A stretch of 43,344 nucleotides of DNA from Acidimicrobiaceae bacterium (GTDB taxonomy: Bacteria; Actinomycetota; Acidimicrobiia; Acidimicrobiales; RAAP-2), in the NCBI GenBank assembly GCA_003161575.1, contig PMOE01000093.1, positions 109,606-152,949 of the forward strand, in the 5' to 3' direction. Each line of letters begins with the position of its first letter. Positions within the stretch are counted from its first letter, which is position 1. The translations under genes were made by a program, and so were the position numbers. Shown here piece by piece: positions 23,538-32,199 of the stretch. Below the pieces are notes generated by a model. The model was not told the DNA's origin. It did not search any database and worked only from the letters and a program-made list of their open reading frames with translations.

Positions 23538-25880
23538 TCAATACCCCGACATGGCCACGATCGGCTTGTTGAGGGGCTGACCGCCCATCGAGCCCCAGAA
23601 GGGGGCCACTCCGGTGGGGAACGAGAAGATCCCGCCGTCGGCCGCCACGAAGCGGTACCCGGTGCCGTTGGCCAGGGCCTGCATGCCCACGATCGGCTTG
23701 TTGAGGGTCTGGCCGCCCATTGAGCCGTAGAACGGTGTGCCGCCCGCTCCTTGGGGGAAGGCGAAGATCCCCCCGTCAGAGGCCACCATCCAGTAGCCCC
23801 CGGTCATCGAGTCCGCCGCCATGCCCACGATCGGCTTGTTGAGGGGCTGGCCGCCCATAGATCCGAAGAACTGGGCGTCGCCGAACGCGAAGACGCCCCC
23901 GTCAGAGGCCACCATCCAGTAGCCCTTGGCATCGGGAGTCAGTGTGATCCCGACGATCGGTTCATTGAGTGTGAGGTTGCCGGTCGACCCGTAGAAGTGT
24001 GCGTCGCCGAAGGCGAAGATCCCGCCGTCAGAGGCCACCAGGTAATAGCCCCCGCCGTCGGCGGTCGCCGCCATGCCCACGATCGGCTTGTTGAGGGGCT
24101 GTCCCCCCATCGACCCGTAGAACTGCGCGTCGCCGAAGGCGAAGATCCCGCCGTCGGCGGCCACCATCCAGTACCCACCCCCATCGTGGGTGGCCGCGAT
24201 GCCGACTACCGGCTCGTTGAGGCTGATCGCACCGGTCGAACCGCAGAACGGGAGGTTGCCGAAGTTGAATACCCCGCCGTCGGATGCCGCTTCGTAGTAC
24301 CCGGCGAGCGCTCCGACGGGGGCGGTGCAGGGCACCTGGAGATTGGGTGTCGGGATGCCGGCGTCACCGGTCAGTTGTGCGTCGTGATGGAACATCGGCC
24401 AACCACCGGTCTGGTTCAACACGTCGACGTTGGCCCGGGCGCCCGATCGCACGCTGCCGGTCGATCCGGTGACCTCGAAGTGGTCGATGACGCCCTGGTT
24501 GGCGTTGTTGTAGCCGGCGATGGTGATGCCGATGGTTCCATTGGGGTCCGTGGTGATGAGTGGCGAGTTCTGGAAGGCCTCGAACACGTCCAAGGTGCCC
24601 AGGCTCTGGCCGGACCTGCCGTCGAGGATCTCGACTCCAGCCGTGGTCGGCACGATGAGGTCCTGGTAGCCCTGGTTGGAGAGGTCGGCGGTGACGATGG
24701 AGCCGATGACCGCTCCGTTCGCCGGCACGTGCCAGATCGGGGTCCCGTCGGCGCCGTTGAGGACCCACACCGAGCCCGACGAGTTGGCGTTGTTCACGTT
24801 GGTGCCCTCGATGACCTGGAGTTGACCGTTGCCCATGACGTCGGCCAGGGCAGGGCTGGAACCGGTTGTCCCGTCGAGGGTCTGGGACCACAAGTAGTTG
24901 CAGTGCGAGTCGACGGCGAAGACTTTGTCCGTGTCACTGGCACCGGGGAAGTAGTCAGTGGTTCCGAACGCGATCCCGACAGCCGGGCTAGTGCCGAGGA
25001 ACTCACCGACCGCCGGCGACGACTCGCCCGACTGGTTGGTCGTGAACTGGCAGAGCTGCTGGCCCGAGGTGTTGAGCACCCGCAAGATGCTGCCGGCGGT
25101 GTAGGTGGTGCCGAGGGCCACCCCGGGGGAGGAGTCGCCGTTGTCCACGATGTAGGGCTGACCTCCGTAGTAGAGGTTGGCGATGGCCGGGGTGGAGAAA
25201 TCACCGTCGCCCTGGAAGAAGGGGAAGCCGCCGAGGACTCCGCCTCCGGGGTTGAAGGCGTAAAACGATTGACCAAGGGAGCCCGCAGCGGCGAAGGGGC
25301 CGATGCCCGGGGCATCGCCGATGGCGATCCCGGCGGCCACCGCGCTATAGGGCTTGGGGTCGCTCGGCTGGTTGTTGACCGCCTGGCTGAAGATCTCCTG
25401 CCCCGCAGAGTTGACCTCGTAGTACCCGCCTCCGTAGGGCTGGGCGGCGTTGCCGACCCCAAAGAAGATCGAGCTGGAGGTGCCCGGCAGGACTGACGGC
25501 GTCGAGTCGATCGGCCCGGGGGCATGGAACATGGCGGTCGCCCCGCCGAAGGGATTCTGTCCGTTGGCCAGATCAAAGGCCCACAGGTTCCCGGCGCGAT
25601 CGCCCACAACGACGGCGGGGCCTTGGGCCAGGTTCGCCAGGTTGGGTGAGGATCCGGCGATCGGGTTGCCGGTATCGGGAAGTGTGGCGGTCCAGACCGA
25701 TGCGATGGACGGAGCGCCGTTCGGGCGTTCGGTGCCCCGAGGCTGGGCGCTCGCACTCGGTGCCGACCCGGCAAGAATCGCCAGCCCGGTGATGGCCGCC
25801 AGGGCCATCCCCGAACGCACCACGGTGGCGGTCCGAAGGCGATGGCCGCCGAGCGTGCGGTGTCCGAAGTTGCTGATCAT
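23538..25880 (-). CDS. Secreted propeller protein with six C-terminal 42-aa repeats (paralogue 2)
   Basis: The 780-aa protein has the same layout as its neighbour at 21191-23461: signal peptide (GMALAAITGLAILAGSAPSASA), an FG-GAP/PQQ-like propeller to about residue 490 (SSPNLANLAQGPAVVVGDRAGN, DSTPSVLPGTSSSIFFGVGNAAQ, SSPALADVMGNGQLQVIEG) and GWPMFHHDAQLTGDAG. Six 42-residue repeats follow (for example GYWMVAADGGIFAFGDAQFY with GSMGGQPLNKPIVGMAA). The fifth carries a short insert (PQGAGGTP). ATG at 25880 is preceded by AGAGGGGAAA. The two paralogues are separated by only 76 bases, pointing to tandem duplication. Function unknown; binding of surface glycan is a guess. Confidence 0.87.
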   Translation of the reverse strand: MISNFGHRTLGGHRLRTATVVRSGMALAAITGLAILAGSAPSASAQPRGTERPNGAPSIASVWTATLPDTGNPIAGSSPNLANLAQGPAVVVGDRAGNLWAFDLANGQNPFGGATAMFHAPGPIDSTPSVLPGTSSSIFFGVGNAAQPYGGGYYEVNSAGQEIFSQAVNNQPSDPKPYSAVAAGIAIGDAPGIGPFAAAGSLGQSFYAFNPGGGVLGGFPFFQGDGDFSTPAIANLYYGGQPYIVDNGDSSPGVALGTTYTAGSILRVLNTSGQQLCQFTTNQSGESSPAVGEFLGTSPAVGIAFGTTDYFPGASDTDKVFAVDSHCNYLWSQTLDGTTGSSPALADVMGNGQLQVIEGTNVNNANSSGSVWVLNGADGTPIWHVPANGAVIGSIVTADLSNQGYQDLIVPTTAGVEILDGRSGQSLGTLDVFEAFQNSPLITTDPNGTIGITIAGYNNANQGVIDHFEVTGSTGSVRSGARANVDVLNQTGGWPMFHHDAQLTGDAGIPTPNLQVPCTAPVGALAGYYEAASDGGVFNFGNLPFCGSTGAISLNEPVVGIAATHDGGGYWMVAADGGIFAFGDAQFYGSMGGQPLNKPIVGMAATADGGGYYLVASDGGIFAFGDAHFYGSTGNLTLNEPIVGITLTPDAKGYWMVASDGGVFAFGDAQFFGSMGGQPLNKPIVGMAADSMTGGYWMVASDGGIFAFPQGAGGTPFYGSMGGQTLNKPIVGMQALANGTGYRFVAADGGIFSFPTGVAPFWGSMGGQPLNKPIVAMSGY

Positions 25881-25957
25881 GACGATTTCCCCTCTGCCGA
25901 GCCCGCAGTGGGCGCGCGCGAGTCACTTCACTGCCAATGCTAACAACCCAGGGCCGA

Positions 25958-25963
25958 TAGCAT
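25958..25963 (+). promoter_or_regulatory. Putative -10 box TAGCAT upstream of second methyltransferase
   Basis: TAGCAT is followed by CGGCAACC (eight bases) and the GTG at 25972. The same TAGCAT-YGGCAAC string recurs at 29421, suggesting a shared promoter type. Confidence 0.45.
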
Positions 25964-25971
25964 CGGCAACC

Positions 25972-27084
25972 GTGACACCGTCGGACCGGACGCCGGAGAA
26001 TTTCGTGCCTGGGTCCTCCACCGCTGTGCCTGAAGATGGTGGGACTGCCGGCGATGAGGACAGCGGTAATCGAATACAACGCGCGCTGCCGACGGCGGAA
26101 TTCTTGGCCGAACTGCGGCTCGCGTTCGACCGCCTGGGCCCGCAGGGTTCCGCCCGATGGAATTTCTCGAGCGCCTTCACCCAGCTCGAGAAGCGGTTCT
26201 CGGGTGCCGACGATGACCCAGCGGAGGGCCGGCGGGCCAACGGGTCGACGGACGAATCGGTGTCCGCTGCGCCGCCGCCTCCGCAACGGGTGCTGCGTAA
26301 GGCCGCCGACCCCATCGTCTCGCGGCTGCAACCCTGGATCGAAGCGAGAGCTGCTGATGCAGCCGAGGAGGCGGCCGGGCGGGCCTTGACCGAGGGTCTC
26401 GGCCGCATCGAAGAAGGGTTCGACGCCACGGTCGAGGCGTTCCGCTTCCTGGCCGCCCGGGTGGAGGTCCTCGAGAACGCGGCCGCGCGGCGCCACGATC
26501 CGGTAGACGGGTCGGCGTGGTTGCTCGACCCCCCGTCGCTTGAGTCGTGGGCCGCCCCGGTGGCCGAGTTCATCGACGGGTCCACCAGCACCGGACCGGT
26601 GCTGCATGCTGAGTGCGGAGCGGGCGAGCTTGCGGTCGAATTGGTCGCGAGCGGGTTCGAGGTCTGGGGCTCCGAGCCCCGGGGCGCGGTCGCTTGGGCG
26701 GCGGCCGAGCGAGGTCTCGCCGTTCATGTGGGTGGGACCGCCGAACGCCTGGGATCGATCGGGAGCGGGGCGCTCGGCGCCCTGGTGCTCTCGGGCATCG
26801 TCGAGCGCGTCGATCTCGCTGAGCTTGTCGATCTGTTGGCCCTGGCGGGTGACCGGCTGACTCCCGGGGGGGCCCTGATAGTCCTGAGTTCGCATCCGGG
26901 CATGGTCGCAACCGGGTGGAGTGCGGTCGCCGTCGACCTCCTGCCGGGCCGGCCGCTGCACCCCGAAACATGGGAGTTGCTCTTGGAGCGGGCCGGGTAC
27001 AGCGACGCGGGTCCGCTCAGCGCGCCGACGAAGGGGGAGCGGTCACACGATACCTACGGGGTCGGGGGGTTCCGGGCTCGATGA
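25972..27084 (+). CDS. SAM-dependent methyltransferase-like protein, copy 2 of MT-GT4 module
   Basis: The 370-aa paralogue of the protein at 12566-13609 has an Ala/Arg/Glu-rich helical N-terminal half (VSRLQPWIEARAADAAEEAAG, then RIEEGFDATVEAFRFLAARV, possibly coiled coil). The C-terminal Rossmann domain has VLHAECGAGELAVELVASGF (motif I, again without the usual Asp), VWGSEPRG, ALGALVLSGIVERV, LTPGGALIVLSSHP and the shared end DLLPGRPLHPETWELLLERAGY. The GTG start at 25972 follows TAGCAT by eight bases. Its stop overlaps the GT4 start (ATGA). A glycan-modifying methyltransferase is the best guess, with divergent SAM-binding residues. Confidence 0.75.
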   Translation: MTPSDRTPENFVPGSSTAVPEDGGTAGDEDSGNRIQRALPTAEFLAELRLAFDRLGPQGSARWNFSSAFTQLEKRFSGADDDPAEGRRANGSTDESVSAAPPPPQRVLRKAADPIVSRLQPWIEARAADAAEEAAGRALTEGLGRIEEGFDATVEAFRFLAARVEVLENAAARRHDPVDGSAWLLDPPSLESWAAPVAEFIDGSTSTGPVLHAECGAGELAVELVASGFEVWGSEPRGAVAWAAAERGLAVHVGGTAERLGSIGSGALGALVLSGIVERVDLAELVDLLALAGDRLTPGGALIVLSSHPGMVATGWSAVAVDLLPGRPLHPETWELLLERAGYSDAGPLSAPTKGERSHDTYGVGGFRAR

Positions 27085-28265
27085 GCGGGGTGCACCAGTT
27101 CGTTCCCATGTTGCACCGTGGCGATGCGGTCGGCCAGCACACCATGGGGCTGCGAGACCTCTTGGTCGAGCGGGGCATCGCCTCGGAGATCTATGTCGAG
27201 CTCGAAGACACAGAGACCGTCGGGCAGACTCGGCTGTGGGACTCCTACCGCCGGGAAGCTCGACCCGGTGACGTCCTCGTGTACCAGTTTGCCACCGCCT
27301 CGGACATGGCGCGACGCCTCGCCGAGCGCCCCGAACGTCTGGTCGTCAACTATCACAACGTGACGCCGCCACCCCTGTTCGCTACCTGGGACAACGAGCT
27401 GGCTCGCCATCAGGTGCAGGCCCACGTCGAGCTTGCTGCCCTAGCGGGTCGAGCAGCGCTCGGCGTGGCGGTCTCCGAGATGAACCGGTCCGATCTGGTC
27501 GAGACGGGGTTCGCGGCGACCGCCGTTATGCCCCCGATCGCCAACCTCTCACTGCGGGCTGCCGGGGTGAGGACCGGAGGGGTCGAACCGCCTCGGGGGG
27601 GTCGGGTCCAGGGGGCTGGGGCCCGGTGGCTCAGCGTCGGCCGGTTGGCACCCAACAAGGCGGTCGAGGACACCATCGCCGCACTACTGGCGTACCGGGC
27701 CGTCTACGATCCTGAAGCCCAATTAGTCGTCGTGGGGAAGCCAGCCGTCGAGTCGTACGCGCGTGCCTTGAGCCGTTACGCCGCCGACCTCGGTCTGGCC
27801 GACGCCGTGCGTTTCGCCGGCAAGATAAGCGACGAGGCGCTCGAGACCGCCTACCAACATGCCGATGTGCTGGTGGTCACCTCCAAGCATGAAGGGTTCT
27901 GTCTCCCGGTGGTCGAGGCGATGGCCCATGATGTGCCGGTCGTCGCCGTTGGCGAGGGTGCCCTGCCCGAGGTCCTGGGCGACGCCGGGGTTCTGGTCGA
28001 GGGCAGAGACCCTCTCGGGTTGGCGAGCGCCGTGCACCGGGTGCAGACCGACGCCGGTTGGCGGGCCCACCTAGTGGCGTCGGGCCAGAACCGCCTTCCC
28101 GCCCTCGGGCTGGCCGAGGCGGGACCACGGCTGGTCGAGCTCCTGAGCGCTGTTCTTGAGCGGTCCGAGTGGCCGGCCGGCGTCCAGCTACGTCCGATCG
28201 AGGCGGACGAGGGGGACGCGATGCCCGGCGTTGCTGACCCGGTGGCTCAGGCGCCGATGGCCTGA
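27081..28265 (+). CDS. GT4-family glycosyltransferase, copy B
   Basis: The 394-aa GT-B enzyme is paralogous to the gene at 13606-14736: it begins GVHQFVPMLHRGDAVGQHTMGLRDLLVERG, contains DVLVYQFATASD and VNYHNVTPPPLF, then WLSVGRLAPNKAVEDTI. The EX7E motif lies in KHEGFCLPVVEAM. It is coupled to the methyltransferase-like gene (ATGA overlap). A Gly/Arg-rich insert (VRTGGVEPPRGGRVQGAG) separates the two Rossmann halves. The C-terminal tail beyond the fold (about 30 residues, VQLRPIEADEGDAMPGVADP) is unusual. Its 3' end overlaps the convergent GT4 gene by 19 bases. Confidence 0.9.
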   Translation: MSGVHQFVPMLHRGDAVGQHTMGLRDLLVERGIASEIYVELEDTETVGQTRLWDSYRREARPGDVLVYQFATASDMARRLAERPERLVVNYHNVTPPPLFATWDNELARHQVQAHVELAALAGRAALGVAVSEMNRSDLVETGFAATAVMPPIANLSLRAAGVRTGGVEPPRGGRVQGAGARWLSVGRLAPNKAVEDTIAALLAYRAVYDPEAQLVVVGKPAVESYARALSRYAADLGLADAVRFAGKISDEALETAYQHADVLVVTSKHEGFCLPVVEAMAHDVPVVAVGEGALPEVLGDAGVLVEGRDPLGLASAVHRVQTDAGWRAHLVASGQNRLPALGLAEAGPRLVELLSAVLERSEWPAGVQLRPIEADEGDAMPGVADPVAQAPMA

Positions 28266-29323
28266 CTGATCAGCTCGACGAAGTAGTGGCGCGATCGCTC
28301 AACGGAAAAACTGGCCACCCGGCGGGCCGCGGCCGCCTCCAGCCGTTCCCGAAGCTGGTCGTCTCCGACCACCCGGGCCACCGCGGCGGCGAAGCGGAGC
28401 GGCTCTTTACTGGGGAGCACTAGGCCGGCATCGGCCACGGTCTCGGGGACCGCACTCACCCCGTAGGCCACCACCGGGACCCCGTGGCCCATCGCTTCGA
28501 CGATCGGAACGCAGAATCCTTCGTGGTCCGAAGCGCAGACGAAGACATCAGCGGCTTGGTAGTAGGCCTCGAGTTCGGCCGCACTGACTGACCCGGTGAT
28601 CGACACGGCATCTGACAGGCCGAGCTCGTTGATGAACGCGTCGAGGGCGGGTCCGTAGCGCTCACCGAGTGGTGAGCCGACCAAGTGCAGCCGGGCCAGA
28701 CTGTCGTAGAGGCGCCGGTAGACGGCCAGCATCTTGACCAGATCGTGGGGGGCCTTATGGGGTGAGACCTTGCCCACGAACAGGAGGTCGACGCCACCGC
28801 GCGACTTGAGCTCGGCCAGACTTCGGCAGAGCTGGGGATCCGGATCGGCACCGGTGGCCGTCATGTCGATGAGGAGCGGCACCACGGCGGTATTCGTGTA
28901 GCCCGCCTCGACCAGCTCGGACTCGTTGAAGGCCGAGTCGGCCACGGCCAGCCTGCTCTGTGCGGCGAGGCGCTCGAGCTGCGTCCGACCCAGGCTGACC
29001 TCGTAGCCGACATTGGGCTCCCAAGAGTCGAGCAGTCCTGACGGCGTGATGTTGTGATAATTCACGAGCTTTTTCTCAGCGCGGGCGGCGAGGATGTCGT
29101 AGATCGGGCTCCCGATCGAAGATTGGTACAGCAGCCAGCGGTCCTTGGTCGCCCGGCCAAGATCGACCACCGGACGCCCCTGGTCGGCGACGTCGGCGGT
29201 GCAGTTGCCGTAGAAGATCTCAGAGTCGATGCCCGACTCGCGCAGCGTCCGCGTCAACGTGAGGGTGTGGACCCCGATGGCGTCGCGGCTGGCCAGCGAG
29301 GGGATGACTTGGTCGACTCGCAC
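28247..29323 (-). CDS. GT4-family glycosyltransferase, copy C
   Basis: The 358-aa GT-B enzyme of the same subfamily opens VRVDQVIPSLASRDAIGVHTLTLTRTLRESG. It contains KLVNYHNITPSGLLDSWEP, ADSAFNESELVEAGYTNTAVVP, DLLFVGKVSPHKAPHDLV and the EX7E motif in DHEGFCVPIVEAMGHGVPVVAYG. It is closer to copy A than to copy B in the ADSxFNExxLVxAG segment. GTG at 29323 is chosen because TACACT lies seven bases upstream; a TTG at 29380 would run through that promoter. The tail overlaps copy B tail-to-tail. Confidence 0.9.
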   Translation of the reverse strand: MRVDQVIPSLASRDAIGVHTLTLTRTLRESGIDSEIFYGNCTADVADQGRPVVDLGRATKDRWLLYQSSIGSPIYDILAARAEKKLVNYHNITPSGLLDSWEPNVGYEVSLGRTQLERLAAQSRLAVADSAFNESELVEAGYTNTAVVPLLIDMTATGADPDPQLCRSLAELKSRGGVDLLFVGKVSPHKAPHDLVKMLAVYRRLYDSLARLHLVGSPLGERYGPALDAFINELGLSDAVSITGSVSAAELEAYYQAADVFVCASDHEGFCVPIVEAMGHGVPVVAYGVSAVPETVADAGLVLPSKEPLRFAAAVARVVGDDQLRERLEAAAARRVASFSVERSRHYFVELISQAIGA

Positions 29324-29330
29324 GGCGCTG

Positions 29331-29336
29331 AGTGTA
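29331..29336 (-). promoter_or_regulatory. Putative -10 box TACACT (leaderless GT4 copy C)
   Basis: TACACT on the minus strand, then CAGCGCC, then the GTG at 29323. This also argues against a plus-strand gene starting at 29332. Confidence 0.5.
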
Positions 29337-29420
29337 CCGGCGGCCGATCGTCCGCCCGAGGTGGCTGTGGCCTGGGCCAACGCCCCCCGGGCATGAACGA
29401 AGGGAGCGGGGGGTCAAAGG

Positions 29421-29426
29421 TAGCAT
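29421..29426 (+). promoter_or_regulatory. Putative -10 box TAGCAT upstream of SpoIID-domain gene
   Basis: TAGCATTGGCAAC matches the string before the methyltransferase gene at 25958. Here no ATG/GTG follows at leaderless distance, so the transcript probably has a leader of about 90 bases. Confidence 0.35.
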
Positions 29427-29526
29427 TGGCAACATCGGCCACTCCACTCACACCAGCAACGCGCTGGCCGGGCCCCTGGGTGTCGGGTTTCGTCGTAGTT
29501 ACCCGAGCCGAACCTTTGGCGGGAGC

Positions 29527-31404
29527 TTGCGTCGGACCCTGGCCGTGGCCTGCAGTTTCGGCGTGGCGGCGGCGACCATCGTCGTGGCCACCCCGGTGGT
29601 GGTGGCGGCCTACCCGACCGCCGATGTCACCCTCACCGGTCACGGGTGGGGCCATGGGATCGGCATGGGCCAGTGGGGAGCCCTCGGGTACGCCATTGGG
29701 GCCGACAACGGTGACGGCAACTGGACCTGGCAACAGATCGTGACCCATTTCTACGGCGGGACATCCATTCAGACCGATGGGGATGACACCGAGCTCGTGT
29801 CGGTCGCCATGACCGAGAACAACGGTTCCGACGTCATTGCCACCGCTCCGAGCGGCGTGACGGTTCCCGGCGGCGCGGGACCGTCGGCGGCGGTGCTCTT
29901 CCAGCCCGCGGCCAACGGGACCTGGGACATTTTCACCGGAGCCGGTTGCGGGGGAACCAACGGTAACTGGGGCAGTGCGGTGGCCACCGGGGTCTCGATG
30001 CCGACGACCACCGCGGTCAACGGCGGCACCATAAAAATGTGTACGTCCAACAGTGTGAGTCTGCACGGAACGTTGCTCGGCACCTTCAACTCAGCGGGCG
30101 CGGCGCGAACGGTCAACCTGGTGGCGATGGGCCAGTACCTAAGCGACGTGGTGCCGAGTGAGTCCTCCGCCGGATGGGCAACGCTCGGGGGAGCTGGGCC
30201 TCAGGGCCAGGACTGGGGCTTTCAAGAGCTCGAAGCCCAAGCGGTGGCCGCCCGGTCGTATGTCTTGAGCACTACGCCGAACGGTTACGGCGGATACGCC
30301 GACACCTGTGACCAGACCTGCCAGAGTTATCCGGGGACTCTCAACGAGAACCCGGTGGCCACCCTGGCCGTCTCTGACACGGCCGGCCAAGTGATGGAGG
30401 AGCCCGGAGGTCAGGTGGCCGTCACGGAGTTCTCGGCCTCAACCGGTGGGCAGACCCAAGGCGACCAGTTCCCGTCGGTCCCCGACGACGGGGACGCGGT
30501 CTGCGTGCCAGGTGCCTGCAACCCCAATCACGACTGGACCGCCCAGGTACCGGTCAGCTCGATCCAGTCGACGTGGCCCACGCTGGGGACCCTCGAATCC
30601 ATAAGCATCACCGGACGCACCGGCCAGGGCCAGTGGGGGGGGCGGGTGAACTCACTCAGCCTCATCGGAACCAACGCAACGGTCTCGGTCACCGGTCCGG
30701 AGTTCACCGATGACCTCGGGCTCAAGTCCGACTTCTTCACCCTTGGCGGCACGTCGAGTGGCGGGGTAGGTGGGTACCTGCTGGCTGCGTCCGACGGGGG
30801 CGTCTTCGCTTTCGGCAATGCCGGGTTCGCCGGCTCGATGGGTGGCCAGCCCTTGAACCGGCCGATCGTCGGCATGGCGGCGACGCCTGATCACGGCGGG
30901 TACTGGGAGGTGGCCTCCGACGGGGGCATTTTCAGCTTCGGCGACGCCCACTTCTTCGGTTCAACTGGAGCCATGCCACTCAACCAGCCCATGGTCGGCA
31001 TGGCGGCGACCCCCGATGGCGGGGGCTACTGGTTGGTGGCCTCCGACGGGGGCATCTTCGCTTTCGGCGACGCCCACTTCTTCGGTTCGACTGGCTCGAT
31101 CCACCTAGACCAGCCCGTCGTCGGCATGGCGGCGACGTCCGATGGCGGGGGCTACTGGTTGGTGGCGTCCGACGGTGGCGTGTTCACCTTCGCGGACGCG
31201 ATCTTTTCCGGCTCAGTGGCCGGGACCTCGGCGGTGGCCGGCAGCGTCGGCATCGTCCCCACCCACACCGGACAGGGCTACCTGGTGGTCACCGGCTCGG
31301 GCCTCGTCACCAATTTCGGAGACGCTCCCCAGTTCGGTGATCTGAGCACAGCGGTCCCCAACTACGGCGGTCACGTCGTGGCGGCCGTTTCGACCCCGGA
31401 CTGA
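29527..31404 (+). CDS. Secreted SpoIID/LytB-domain protein with 42-aa C-terminal repeats
   Basis: With the TTG at 29527 the protein is 625 aa. The signal peptide is MRRTLAVACSFGVAAATIVV, followed by GHGWGHGIGMGQWGALGYA and LSDVVPSESSAGWA with the catalytic-type Glu of SpoIID. ELEAQAVAARSYVLS and FSASTGGQT are also SpoIID-like. This is the fold of SpoIID lytic transglycosylases and LytB amidase enhancers that trim peptidoglycan. Residues after about 420 form five 42-residue repeats (such as GYWLVASDGGIFAFGDAHFF, then GSTGSIHLDQPVVGMA), the last two degenerate. The frame stays open upstream to 29332, but the start there clashes with the divergent promoter. The start is uncertain; the domain call is not. 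Confidence 0.88.
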   Translation: MRRTLAVACSFGVAAATIVVATPVVVAAYPTADVTLTGHGWGHGIGMGQWGALGYAIGADNGDGNWTWQQIVTHFYGGTSIQTDGDDTELVSVAMTENNGSDVIATAPSGVTVPGGAGPSAAVLFQPAANGTWDIFTGAGCGGTNGNWGSAVATGVSMPTTTAVNGGTIKMCTSNSVSLHGTLLGTFNSAGAARTVNLVAMGQYLSDVVPSESSAGWATLGGAGPQGQDWGFQELEAQAVAARSYVLSTTPNGYGGYADTCDQTCQSYPGTLNENPVATLAVSDTAGQVMEEPGGQVAVTEFSASTGGQTQGDQFPSVPDDGDAVCVPGACNPNHDWTAQVPVSSIQSTWPTLGTLESISITGRTGQGQWGGRVNSLSLIGTNATVSVTGPEFTDDLGLKSDFFTLGGTSSGGVGGYLLAASDGGVFAFGNAGFAGSMGGQPLNRPIVGMAATPDHGGYWEVASDGGIFSFGDAHFFGSTGAMPLNQPMVGMAATPDGGGYWLVASDGGIFAFGDAHFFGSTGSIHLDQPVVGMAATSDGGGYWLVASDGGVFTFADAIFSGSVAGTSAVAGSVGIVPTHTGQGYLVVTGSGLVTNFGDAPQFGDLSTAVPNYGGHVVAAVSTPD

Positions 31405-31449
31405 ACCTGGCGGATCTCCTCGGTGCCTGAGGGATCGCGCCATCCGCGC

Positions 31450-32199
31450 TCAGAGCCGTGGCTTGCGCGCATCCGCGCTCTTTTCACCGGCCAGGACGTG
31501 GGGGAGGGAGGGGAACCGGCGCAGCCGGCCCAGGCGTCCGAGTTGGCCGGCGTCGACCCCGTGGTCGGCCGCTTGGAGGAGTCGGAGGTCGCCCCGGCTA
31601 TTGCCGTAGGCCCACAGAACCGGCTGGGCGGAGCCGACTCCTGAGAGCCCGCTTGCCCGAAGCCAACCGACGACCCGGGCATACTTCTCCGCCCCACGGC
31701 AGTTCTTGCCCTCGTAGCGTCCGGTCAGCAACCCGCTTGCGTCGACGGCCATGCGGGTGGCCATGACGCTGTCGACCTCGAGGACCTCGCCGGCTGAGCG
31801 CACATAGCATTCCGGGGAGGCCGAGACCACAACCACCTTGTGGCCCTGAGCGCGGTGCCAGGCCAGGCGGTCGCGTACCTCGGGCCGAATCCTACGGGCC
31901 AGGTGGCGGCGGCCGAACTCGTCGGCCACCTTGTCGACGGTCGTCTCGGGCATCCCGGCCATTACCCGGCCGAGGAGCAACTCTTTTGAGTCATCGGCCG
32001 CTGATCCTCCGACGAGCGCGGCGCGCAACAGTTTGGGCGAGGTCCTCAGCATCGCGAAGAGCACCGGCATGACGCCGCGGAGGGAAAAGAGGAACGGAAT
32101 GATGCTCCCACCTCGGGTCAGCGTTCCGTCGAAGTCGAAGGCGGCGACGGTGGGCAGGTCGGTTGCGGCGTCGCCCTTGGCTGCGAGGGGAAGGGTCAC
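31450..32199 (-). CDS. HAD-IB family hydrolase (SerB/phospholipid phosphatase-like)
   Basis: The 249-aa HAD hydrolase has AAFDFDGTLTRGGSIIPFLF (catalytic Asp22 and Asp24), the Ser of VVVVSASPECYV (motif II), GKNCRGAEKYARV (motif III Lys) and WAYGNSRGDLRLLQAAD (motif IV). The helical cap (PKLLRAALVGGSAADDSKELLL) follows HAD-IB proteins such as SerB or those fused to PlsC. It starts at GTG 32199, overlapping the crotonase stop (GTGA), so the two are co-translated. The substrate may be a phosphoserine-like or phospholipid phosphate. Confidence 0.9.
   Translation of the reverse strand: MTLPLAAKGDAATDLPTVAAFDFDGTLTRGGSIIPFLFSLRGVMPVLFAMLRTSPKLLRAALVGGSAADDSKELLLGRVMAGMPETTVDKVADEFGRRHLARRIRPEVRDRLAWHRAQGHKVVVVSASPECYVRSAGEVLEVDSVMATRMAVDASGLLTGRYEGKNCRGAEKYARVVGWLRASGLSGVGSAQPVLWAYGNSRGDLRLLQAADHGVDAGQLGRLGRLRRFPSLPHVLAGEKSADARKPRL

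Noticed and set aside
20948..25496. Very long plus-strand open frames (536 and 581 codons) opposite the two propeller genes
   Set aside because: They are antisense to strongly repetitive, clearly protein-like minus-strand genes with signal peptides. Their translations are low-complexity Gly/Arg/Asp/Val-rich strings, as expected from GC-rich codon bias.
29434..29436. ATC as a leaderless start codon of the SpoIID-domain gene
   Set aside because: The spacing to TAGCAT fits and it is in frame, but ATC initiation is very rare, so a normal start further down is more likely.
29332..29526. GTG at 29332 as start of the SpoIID-domain gene
   Set aside because: It coincides with the TACACT promoter of the divergent GT4 gene and leaves no room for a plus-strand promoter; the added 65 residues are not family-like.
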